Shown here one piece after another: positions 1 to 5,203 of a DNA stretch of 5,203 bases. Numbering within the stretch: position 1 is the first letter of the stretch; each line of letters starts with the position of its first letter. A model generated the notes under the pieces. That model saw only the letters and a list, made by a program, of their open reading frames with translations. It was not told the origin of the DNA and made no database searches. The translations under genes were made by a program, and so were the position numbers. Origin of the DNA: Granulicella sp. UBA5172 (GTDB lineage: Bacteria; Acidobacteriota; Terriglobia; Terriglobales; Acidobacteriaceae); NCBI GenBank assembly GCA_002413385.1, contig DHWW01000258.1, forward strand, positions 4,311-9,513. The letters run 5' to 3'.

Positions 1-85
1 GGCGATCCTCAGCTTTGCTCGTGCCTACGCGGATAAGACTGAGCACGACTGGAGACTTCTGAAGGAAGCATTGAAGAAGGAGTAG
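1..85 (+). CDS. C-terminal end of a probable DUF2252-family protein (partial)
   Basis: Only the last 27 codons are in the window, read from base 2 and ending at TAG 83-85; the start lies to the left. The visible peptide contains FARAYADKTEHDW followed by a Lys/Glu/Leu-rich end. The pattern of Phe-Ala, then Tyr-Ala-Asp-(Gln/Lys)-Thr-Glu, an Asp two residues on, and a short amphipathic end resembles the C-terminus of DUF2252 proteins as I remember it. DUF2252 proteins are cytoplasmic, related to kinase-like folds and of unsettled function. The tail is too short for a firm family call, so it could be another protein with a similar last helix. That it is coding is supported by the open frame, codon use like the neighbours, and a clean stop followed by an inverted repeat. 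Confidence 0.5.
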   Translation, partial: AILSFARAYADKTEHDWRLLKEALKKE

Positions 86-95
86 GCTGCGCCTG

Positions 96-125
96 GGTGG
101 GGTGTTGCAGGATCTTAGCCCCACC
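96..125 (+). terminator. possible weak terminator hairpin after the first gene
   Basis: GGTGGGG at 96-102 is exactly complementary to CCCCACC at 119-125, giving a 7-bp GC-rich stem with a 16-base loop. It begins 11 bases after the TAG of the upstream gene and lies before the mannosidase start. A short T-run (138-142) follows, but about 12 bases after the stem, so this is not a canonical intrinsic terminator. The loop is also long. It may only be chance complementarity in GC-rich DNA. Confidence 0.25.
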
Positions 126-157
126 AGCGGTCATGAATTTTTGCTACCCTTGCGTCT

Positions 158-748
158 ATGCGCTTTCGTTCTCTTCCCCATGTCCTGGCTGTAATCGTGA
201 TTTCTTCTCTGCTGTCGGTGATGGTGACGGCCCAGTCGTTTACGCCGGTGCGAGAGCAGAAGAACCTCTCGCCTGCTGCGCTAGCTAAGCTGCACACGCT
301 GGAGACGCTGAAAGAGCTTCCGCCGGGTGAGTGGCGCTTTCACGCGGGAGATTTGCCGCATGGCGAATCGGTAGGTCTGGATGACTCTTCGTGGCCGCTG
401 GTGGGACCGAAGAGCCATGCGCCCAAAGAAGCGGTCTGGTATCGGCGCGTGATCGAGGTGCCGAAGACGCTGAACGGATATGACATCACGGGTGCGCGCG
501 TATGGTTTCAATTTCACGCCACCGCGAATGGGCCGATGCCGCAGATCATCTACTTCAATGGACGGCGGGTTGCGTTGGGAGATGATCTCGAGCCCATCAT
601 TCTGTTTGAGCCCGCCAAGCCGGGCGACAAGGTGCTGGTCGCTGTCAAACTGTTGCACACGGTAGACGACAAGACCTTCGAAGGTGTGTCGCTGCGCGTT
701 GAGCCGAGTGCTGACGCGACGTCGAATGCACGGCCAAATCCTGACTGA
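158..748 (+). CDS. N-terminal fragment: signal peptide and beta-sandwich domain of the GH38 mannosidase
   Basis: This 196-residue open frame starts at ATG 158, the only ATG, GTG or TTG in frame after the stop at 134-136; there is no clear Shine-Dalgarno sequence. Residues 1-25 are a classic Sec signal peptide: Arg2 and Arg4, then the hydrophobic run LAVIVISSLLSVMVTA with likely cleavage after Ala25 (VTA|QS). No lipobox Cys is seen. Residues 45-185 look like a galactose-binding-like jelly-roll, with DDSSWPLV, a VWYRRVIEVP strand and a YFNGRRVALGDD turn, as found at the N-terminus of many large glycosidases. The frame stops at TGA 746-748 just after RPNPD. Dropping one base there continues into DVRIQCLAAAN, the linker that normally leads to the GH38 catalytic domain. 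Alone it would be an exported, non-catalytic fragment. Confidence 0.75.
   Translation: MRFRSLPHVLAVIVISSLLSVMVTAQSFTPVREQKNLSPAALAKLHTLETLKELPPGEWRFHAGDLPHGESVGLDDSSWPLVGPKSHAPKEAVWYRRVIEVPKTLNGYDITGARVWFQFHATANGPMPQIIYFNGRRVALGDDLEPIILFEPAKPGDKVLVAVKLLHTVDDKTFEGVSLRVEPSADATSNARPNPD
741..746 (+). other. frameshift site 1 in the mannosidase (one extra base)
   Basis: Frame 2 reads RPNPD and then meets TGA at 746-748. Frame 3, entered by skipping one base at or just before T746, continues DVRIQCLAAANMLPALP and on for 44 residues in the expected GH38 linker style. No homopolymer is present, and the codons before the stop (CCT GAC TGA) are not a recognised slippery sequence such as the CTT TGA of prfB. 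Confidence 0.75.
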
Positions 749-877
749 TGTACGCATCCAGTGCCTTGCGGCCGCGAATATGTTGCCTGCGCTGCCGACA
801 CCACGCAGGGATCTGCTGCCTGTTGTGGAAGCCGCGGTGGCAGCCATTGATACGGATGCTTTGAAGTCCGCAAACCA

Positions 878-880
878 GGG
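878..880 (+). other. frameshift site 2 in the mannosidase (one extra G)
   Basis: Frame 3 reads DALKSANQ and then GGV before TGA 888-890. Skipping one G of the GGG at 878-880 moves to frame 1, which reads ANQ-EAFDSSLHKAQEILAPL, the expected Gln-(Glu/Gln)-Ala-Phe-Asp continuation. Frame 1 itself is closed upstream by TGA 862-864, so the crossover must lie between 865 and 887. Confidence 0.8.
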
Positions 881-936
881 AGGCGTTTGATTCGTCGCTG
901 CATAAGGCGCAGGAGATTCTGGCGCCACTGCACGCT

Positions 937-3513
937 GTGTTGCAGCAGACGAAGATTGATCTGGATGGCAATGCGCACATTGATGCTGCGTGGTTGTGGC
1001 CGCGATCCGAGACGGTCGATGCGGTGCGGCGGACGTTTACGACTGCGTTGCAGCTGATGAATGAATATCCGGACTATACCTTTACACAGTCCGCGGCGCA
1101 GTACAGCGAGTGGATGGCGGATAAGTATCCGGATCTGAACGAGCAGATCAAGCAACGGATTAAAGAAGGTCGATGGGAGATTGTCGGTGGGATGTGGATC
1201 GAGCCCGACCTGAATCTTCCGGGAGGGGAGTCGTTGGTGCGGCAGTTGCTCGTGGGGCAGCGTTACTTTCAAAAGGAATACGGCGTTACGGCACGCATTG
1301 GATGGAACCCCGACTCGTTCGGCTATAACTGGCAGCTTCCGCAGATCTACAAGCGTTCAGGTATGGATTATTTTGTGACGCAGAAGATGCATTGGAACGA
1401 TACGAATCAGCTGCCGTTCCGGCTGTTCTGGTGGGAGTCTCCGGATGGGTCGAAGGTGCTGACGTATTTCCCGACGGACTATGTGCATGACAATGTTAAT
1501 CCGACACGGATTTCGGCGGACTTTGCGGAGTCGGCGCAACGGAATCCGGGGACTATGGAGCATCTCGATCTGTATGGGATTGGCGATCATGGCGGCGGGC
1601 CGACTCGCGATATGCTGGACCAGGCAGACCACTGGATTGCAGCGGGCAAGCAGGCTGATATGGCTGTGCCGACGATGCGCTATACGACGGCGCAGCACTA
1701 CTTCGATGACGTCGAGAAGAATTTGAATCCGGATTCGCCGACGTGGGATTACGACAGCATTGCGAAGGGGTATACGGCGCCTGCGGCGTCGTCTGCTGGT
1801 GGTGTGGGGATTCCGACGTGGAAGGATGAGCTCTACTTCGAATATCACCGCGGAGTCTACACGACACAGGCGGCGCACAAGCGCAATATGCGCAGGAGTG
1901 AGACAGCGACGCTGGATGCGGAGAAGCTGGCGTCGTTTGCGTGGCTTGATGGGCAGGCGTATCCGAACGATCTGCTGACGGATAACTGGAAGAAGATTAC
2001 GTTCAACCAGTTCCATGATCTGGCGGCTGGCTCTGGCATCGCTGTGATCTATCGCGATGCGCAGAAGGATTACGACCAGGTGTTCGATGCAGATCGGAAT
2101 ATGGATGACACGTCGTTGAAGACGCTGGATGCGAGGATCGATACGCGGGTGAAGGGGGATACGCCGATCCTGGTGTTCAACTCGATGGCGTGGCCGCGGA
2201 CGGAGACGGCGGAAGTAAAACTTCAGCTTCCTGAAGGAGCAAGCCATGTGAGCCTGCTCGACTCGAATGACCATGCGGTTCCTTCGCAGGTGATCAGCGA
2301 GGATGCGGCGACGCACCAATTTACGGTGCTTGCGCACGTTCACGATGTTCCTGCGATGGGCTACGCGATTCTGCATGCTGAACCTGCATCGGTGGCCGCG
2401 CATGGTGTGGCGCAGGATCTGGAACTTCATGGCACGGCTGCGGCTTATGTACTGGCGAATGCTCATCTGAAGCTTTCGATTGATAAGAAGACGGGTTGCA
2501 TCACGAGCCTCTTTTCGTCCGACACCAAGAGCGAGTTTCTCGCGCCCGGTACTTGCGGTAATCAACTGCAGACCTATGTCGATGAGCCGAAGCAGTATGA
2601 CGCGTGGAATATTGATCCGGGCACGCTGGACGGGACGATGACGCCAATCGAAGGTGTTGACTCGATCGCTGTGGTTGTTGATGGTCCGCTGCGGAAGACG
2701 ATCAGGATTGAGCGCACCTGGAGTAAGTCACATTTCATTCAGGACATCTCGCTCGATGCTGGCGCGGATACTGTTTCGATTGCGAATGATGTTGATTGGC
2801 ATGAGACGCACGTGCTGTTGAAGGCGGCGTTCCCGCTTGCGGCGAGTAGTGGCAAGGCAACGTTTGAGATTCCGTATGGGTCGATTGAACGCACGACAAC
2901 GCGCAATAATTCGTGGGAGAAGGCGCAGTTTGAAGTGCCGGCGATGCGGTGGGCTGACCTTGGCGATGCGCACCAGGGATTCTCGCTGATCAATGATTCG
3001 AAGTATGGGTATGACGCTCTGGGGAATACGCTGCGGTTGACGCTGCTGCGCTCGCCGGTGTGGCCGGACCCGGATGCGGATCGCGGGCGGCAGCGGTTTA
3101 CCTATGAGTTGTATCCGCATGCCGGGTCCTGGAAGGATGCACTCACAGTGCGTCGCGGGTATGAGCTGAATACTCCGCTGACGGCAAAGCAGGTGTTCTC
3201 GCATACTGGCGAGATGCCGGCGAACCATTCGTTCGTCGCTCTCGATAATGCGAACGTTACGCTGAGCGCAGTCAAGAAGGCGGAAGATGCAAATGCGCTG
3301 GTGTTCCGCATGTACGAGTGGGCGGGGAAGAGCAGTGAGGTGAAGCTGCATGTCCCGGCCGGGGCGCAGTATGCCGTCGAGACCAACATGATGGAGAAGC
3401 CTGAGGGCGAGCACCTTTCTTTTGTTGGAGATATGGTGACGGTGCCGATCAAGCCTTACGAGATTCTGACGCTGCAGGTCGTGTATCCGGAGAAGACGAT
3501 CGCCGCGAAATAG
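937..3513 (+). CDS. GH38 alpha-mannosidase, catalytic and C-terminal domains (fragment)
   Basis: The open frame runs from 865 to TAG 3511-3513. The first usable start codon is GTG 937, giving 858 residues. The GH38 sequence itself clearly begins earlier (EAFDSSLHKAQEIL from 880), so GTG 937 is a formal start and not the ancestral one; the nearest purine-rich motif (AGGAG 911-915) is too far upstream. In this numbering the metal ligands and nucleophile are His14, Asp16, Asp126 and His360. WEIVGGMWIEPDLNLPGGES is at about 82-101 and GIGDHGGGPTRDM at about 215-227. The C-terminal beta-rich half starts near PILVFNSMAWPR and includes the GH38 motifs MRWADLGD, GFSLINDSKYGYD and LLRSPVWPDPDADRG. The chain ends normally, without truncation. 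Without the upstream part it lacks a signal peptide, so any product would remain in the cytoplasm. Confidence 0.85.
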   Translation: MLQQTKIDLDGNAHIDAAWLWPRSETVDAVRRTFTTALQLMNEYPDYTFTQSAAQYSEWMADKYPDLNEQIKQRIKEGRWEIVGGMWIEPDLNLPGGESLVRQLLVGQRYFQKEYGVTARIGWNPDSFGYNWQLPQIYKRSGMDYFVTQKMHWNDTNQLPFRLFWWESPDGSKVLTYFPTDYVHDNVNPTRISADFAESAQRNPGTMEHLDLYGIGDHGGGPTRDMLDQADHWIAAGKQADMAVPTMRYTTAQHYFDDVEKNLNPDSPTWDYDSIAKGYTAPAASSAGGVGIPTWKDELYFEYHRGVYTTQAAHKRNMRRSETATLDAEKLASFAWLDGQAYPNDLLTDNWKKITFNQFHDLAAGSGIAVIYRDAQKDYDQVFDADRNMDDTSLKTLDARIDTRVKGDTPILVFNSMAWPRTETAEVKLQLPEGASHVSLLDSNDHAVPSQVISEDAATHQFTVLAHVHDVPAMGYAILHAEPASVAAHGVAQDLELHGTAAAYVLANAHLKLSIDKKTGCITSLFSSDTKSEFLAPGTCGNQLQTYVDEPKQYDAWNIDPGTLDGTMTPIEGVDSIAVVVDGPLRKTIRIERTWSKSHFIQDISLDAGADTVSIANDVDWHETHVLLKAAFPLAASSGKATFEIPYGSIERTTTRNNSWEKAQFEVPAMRWADLGDAHQGFSLINDSKYGYDALGNTLRLTLLRSPVWPDPDADRGRQRFTYELYPHAGSWKDALTVRRGYELNTPLTAKQVFSHTGEMPANHSFVALDNANVTLSAVKKAEDANALVFRMYEWAGKSSEVKLHVPAGAQYAVETNMMEKPEGEHLSFVGDMVTVPIKPYEILTLQVVYPEKTIAAK

Positions 3514-3564
3514 AATTAGCTCCAGTTTGTGGGAAAGAGTTTGATCAGCGAGGAAGATAAGTCG

Positions 3565-3580
3565 AAGGGGAGATCGAGAG
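3565..3580 (+). promoter_or_regulatory. purine-rich ribosome-binding region that supports start 3586
   Basis: AAGGGGAGA at 3565-3573 and GAGAG at 3576-3580 precede ATG 3586; the GAGAG ends five bases before it. The alternative in-frame GTG at 3529 has no such motif. This favours the shorter protein, whose first residues (MALPRVLITRS) coincide with the start of the conserved domain. Confidence 0.5.
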
Positions 3581-3585
3581 CACAG

Positions 3586-4368
3586 ATGGCGCTGCCCAGG
3601 GTTCTGATTACTCGTTCGGCGCACCAGTCCTCGGCGCTGGCTGAGGAGTTGCGTGCGCTGGGGGCGGAGCCGGTAATGGTTCCGGCGATTGAGTTGACCG
3701 AGCCGACTAGTTTTGCGGTGTTGGACGATGCTGTCGCCAGGCTGGAAGTCTTTCATTGGGTGCTATTTACGAGCGCCAACGCTGTTGAGGCGTTCGCCAA
3801 ACGGGCCGGCGGGCGGTTGAAGTCGGTGCAGAAGGTTGCGGCGATTGGGCCGGCTACAGCGCGCGCGGTTGAGGCGGCTGGTCTTCGAGTGGATCTGATG
3901 CCGGTGCAGGCTGTGGCGGAGTCGCTTGTGGAGGCGCTGCAACCCTTTCTTCATCAGCAGGATGGAAGTGTAACGCGATTTCTGCTGGTGCGCGCGGAAG
4001 TTGCGAGGGAGTATTTGCCGGATGCGCTGCGGCAGCGAGGAGCGGTGGTTACGATTGCGCCGGCCTATCGGAATGTGATTCCGGAGGGTTCGGTTGTGGC
4101 GATCCAGGAACTGTTCCGGGCTCGAGAGACGTGGCCAGACGTTATCACCTTTACCAGCTCGTCTTCAGCGACAAATCTTCTAGCATTACTTGAGGTTGCA
4201 GGGTCGGAGCTCCCAGCAGAGGTGCTGCGGGTTTCGATTGGGCCGGTGACGTCACGGACGCTTGAGGATGCAGGTTATCCACCGGATGCGGAGGCAAAGA
4301 CGTCGACGATTCCGGAGTTGGCTCTCGCTGTGATTCAGGTATTAGCATCGGGAAACACGGATAAGTGA
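3586..4368 (+). CDS. hemD: uroporphyrinogen-III synthase (HemD family)
   Basis: The protein has 260 residues, a normal length for this family. HemD closes and inverts ring D of hydroxymethylbilane to form uroporphyrinogen III in the cytoplasm, the branch point to heme, siroheme and cobalamin. Sequence between members is poorly conserved, but the two-domain pattern is clear: VLITRSAHQSSALAEEL (6-22), VLFTSANAVEAF (59-70), KVAAIGPATARAVEAAG (83-99), FLLVRAEVAREYLPDAL (132-148), the family Tyr161 in PAYRNV, DVITFTSSSSATNLL (185-199) and VSIGPVTSRTLEDAGY (216-231). A GTG at 3529 would add 19 charged residues upstream of the domain and lacks a ribosome-binding site, so 3586 is preferred. The gene begins 72 bases after the mannosidase stop and could be read from the same transcript. 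No other heme-synthesis gene (hemC, hemB) is visible beside it, so the symbol rests on the protein alone. It ends at TGA 4366-4368, facing nth. Confidence 0.85.
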   Translation: MALPRVLITRSAHQSSALAEELRALGAEPVMVPAIELTEPTSFAVLDDAVARLEVFHWVLFTSANAVEAFAKRAGGRLKSVQKVAAIGPATARAVEAAGLRVDLMPVQAVAESLVEALQPFLHQQDGSVTRFLLVRAEVAREYLPDALRQRGAVVTIAPAYRNVIPEGSVVAIQELFRARETWPDVITFTSSSSATNLLALLEVAGSELPAEVLRVSIGPVTSRTLEDAGYPPDAEAKTSTIPELALAVIQVLASGNTDK

Positions 4369-4401
4369 TTGAAAGCAGGCAGTATAGGTGATTACAAATC
4401 T

Positions 4402-4410
4402 TGTGGAAAA
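4402..4410 (-). promoter_or_regulatory. DnaA-box-like 9-mer between hemD and nth
   Basis: On the minus strand this reads TTTTCCACA, which fits the relaxed DnaA-box consensus TTWTNCACA. It lies in the 63-base gap between the two convergent stop codons. A single 9-mer of this relaxed type is expected by chance now and then; its interest comes from the perfect box 40 bases away. Confidence 0.3.
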
Positions 4411-4431
4411 CTGGTTGGATTCCGGTGGGAA

Positions 4432-5203
4432 TTAGTGCGAAGTCCAGGTTTTATCCACAGCGTTGCAGAGCTTCTCCAGCGTGCAATCCACACAGCGGGG
4501 CTTGCGGGCGATGCAGATTTGGCGGCCGTGGTGGATGAGTTCGTGGGAAAACTGGATCCAGTGGTCTTTTGGAATTACTTTTTGGAGGTCTTTTTCTACG
4601 TTGACCGGGTCGGTGTATTGGGTGAGCTCGAGGCGGCGGGAGAGCCTAAGTACATGGGTATCAACAACTACGCCTGAGGGGATGCTGTACCAGCTGCCTA
4701 GAACTACGTTGGCGGTCTTGCGGGCTACGCCGGGGAGTTGGATGAGTTCGTCGATGGTTTGGGGAACTTTGCCTCCGAATTTTTCGACGAGAACTCGCGC
4801 TGCGCCCTTTATATTCTTCGCTTTAGCTCGATAGAAGCCGGTGGTGCGGACGAGGCGTTCGAGCTTGGGGAGGGGGGCTTCGGCGAGTTTTTTTGGGGTG
4901 GGGTACATCTGGAAGAGTTCGGGGGTGGCTTTGTTGACGGTGACGTCGGTGGTCTGGGCGGAGAGGATGGTGGCGATGGTAAGTTCGAAGGCGTTGCGGT
5001 GGGTTAAAGCGCAGACAACATTGGGGTAAGCCTGCTGGAGAGCGTCGAGAATGGCCTTGATACGCTCGGGCGCGAGGGGCTTGGTGGTCTTGTGGAGGCT
5101 TGGTTTGGATGCGTCCGGAACAGGCTTGCTGGCGGCGGTTGGGCGTTTTTCGGGTGCAAAACGTGCGCGTTCAGCAGCCTTTGGGGCTGCAAAGGGCGTG
5201 ACT
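4432..5203 (-). CDS. nth: endonuclease III (DNA glycosylase/AP lyase), 5' end beyond the window
   Basis: The frame is open from the right edge (first full codon 5202-5200) to TAA 4434-4432, showing 256 residues. Nth removes oxidised pyrimidines from DNA and nicks the abasic site in base-excision repair. The helix-hairpin-helix LPGVARKTANVVL carries the catalytic Lys (codon 4719-4717), and VDTHV carries the catalytic Asp (codon 4662-4660). LSAQTTDVTVNKA matches the conserved substrate-facing segment. The C-terminus has the [4Fe-4S] pattern C-x6-C-x2-C-x5-C (4515-4465), all four Cys present. Met at 4908 is internal: starting there would remove LSAQTTD and the first core helices, about 50 core residues. 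No ATG, GTG or TTG occurs in frame between 4909 and 5202, so the true start is to the right of the window. Upstream of the core (ERIKAIL) at least 45 Pro/Ala/Lys-rich residues form a tail absent from the 211-residue E. coli enzyme. The gene is convergent with hemD. Confidence 0.93.
   Translation of the reverse strand, partial: VTPFAAPKAAERARFAPEKRPTAASKPVPDASKPSLHKTTKPLAPERIKAILDALQQAYPNVVCALTHRNAFELTIATILSAQTTDVTVNKATPELFQMYPTPKKLAEAPLPKLERLVRTTGFYRAKAKNIKGAARVLVEKFGGKVPQTIDELIQLPGVARKTANVVLGSWYSIPSGVVVDTHVLRLSRRLELTQYTDPVNVEKDLQKVIPKDHWIQFSHELIHHGRQICIARKPRCVDCTLEKLCNAVDKTWTSH
4451..4459 (+). promoter_or_regulatory. perfect DnaA box TTATCCACA inside the 3' end of nth
   Basis: The sequence is identical to the strong E. 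coli DnaA-box consensus. On the other strand it encodes Val-Asp-Lys near the poorly conserved C-terminus of endonuclease III, so coding constraint is weak here. There is no dnaA, dnaN or clear AT-rich unwinding region nearby. Binding is therefore a guess. Confidence 0.3.

Larger units (their letters stand above)
158..3513 (+). pseudogene. secreted GH38 alpha-mannosidase, broken by two +1 frameshifts
   Basis: Joining three frames (158-745, 747-878, 880-3510) gives one continuous protein of about 1117 residues. Its order is signal peptide, N-terminal beta-sandwich, GH38 catalytic domain, then the long GH38 C-terminal beta domains. Family members are metal-dependent (usually Zn) retaining enzymes that hydrolyse alpha-linked mannose; here the likely substrates are mannosylated glycans outside the cytoplasm. 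Signature residues in joined numbering are His273 and Asp275 in HIDAAWLWP, the nucleophile Asp385 in WNPDSFGYNW, Asp476 in GIGDHGGGPT, and His619 in FNQFHD. One extra base sits near 741-746 and one in the GGG at 878-880. The net +2 shift is not self-correcting, so as written the full protein cannot be made. The long intact downstream frame argues for recent mutation or sequencing error rather than old decay. Exact linkage specificity cannot be read from the sequence. Confidence 0.85.

Noticed and set aside
741..751. Programmed +1 frameshift like prfB
   Set aside because: The stop is TGA, as in prfB, but it is preceded by GAC rather than a slippery CTT, there is no upstream Shine-Dalgarno-like stimulator at the right spacing, and a second shift would still be needed at 879.
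281..1272. Overlapping minus-strand frames (281-928 and 550-1272) opposite the frameshift region
   Set aside because: I considered whether they could be the real genes there, which would explain the broken plus frames. Their products show no family features, whereas all three plus frames give consecutive GH38 sequence.
1357..2565. A 402-codon open frame on the minus strand opposite the mannosidase catalytic domain
   Set aside because: Its product is extremely Arg-rich with no recognisable motif, and it lies exactly antisense to well-conserved GH38 sequence. Long antisense frames are expected from the codon bias of GC-rich genes.
2728..3756. A 342-codon minus-strand open frame spanning the mannosidase end and hemD start
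   Set aside because: Arg/Leu/His-rich shadow of two strongly supported plus-strand genes; no domain and no ribosome-binding site.
4275..4492. Chromosomal replication origin
   Set aside because: DnaA-box-like motifs are present, but there is no dnaA, dnaN, gyrB or rpmH, no sizeable AT-rich intergenic region, and three of the four motifs lie inside conserved genes.
4405..4555. Direct repeat GGAAAACTGG at 4405-4414 and 4546-4555
   Set aside because: Only 10 bases. The second copy encodes a normal part of Nth (WIQFSHE region), and no further similarity flanks the copies.
4738..5007. Gly/Glu/Asp-rich plus-strand frame of 89 codons
   Set aside because: It is the antisense shadow of nth; the low-complexity Gly runs come from the complement of Pro/Ala/Thr codons.

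Overview
The window looks like ordinary chromosomal DNA from a free-living, moderately GC-rich bacterium. The protein flavour suggests Acidobacteriota, class Terriglobia (Granulicella/Edaphobacter/Terriglobus-like). The basis is a large secreted GH38 mannosidase with wording such as GWNPDSFGYNW and GIGDHGGGPTR, a probable DUF2252 tail upstream, and GC- and G-ending codon choice. This placement is inferred from remembered family resemblance, not from a search.

Layout, left to right. Bases 1-85 hold the last 27 codons of a plus-strand gene, probably a DUF2252-family protein, followed by a weak inverted repeat. Bases 158-3513 hold a secreted GH38 alpha-mannosidase of about 1117 residues. It is broken into three reading frames by two single-base excesses, near 741-746 and at 878-880. 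The catalytic domain and all expected metal-binding and nucleophile residues are intact downstream of the breaks. After 72 bases comes a plus-strand uroporphyrinogen-III synthase gene (hemD-like, best start 3586, end 4368). Converging on it from the right is a minus-strand endonuclease III (nth) gene, whose stop is at 4432-4434. Its start lies beyond base 5203, because the frame stays open to the edge with a Pro/Ala/Lys-rich N-terminal tail.

The genes do not form an obvious pathway: glycan breakdown outside the cytoplasm, tetrapyrrole synthesis and base-excision repair. I see no mobile element, CRISPR array, tRNA or rRNA, and no undescribed multi-gene system. The points most worth checking are the double frameshift in the mannosidase, a small cluster of DnaA-box-like 9-mers around the hemD/nth convergent junction, and the unusual N-terminal tail of the endonuclease III.
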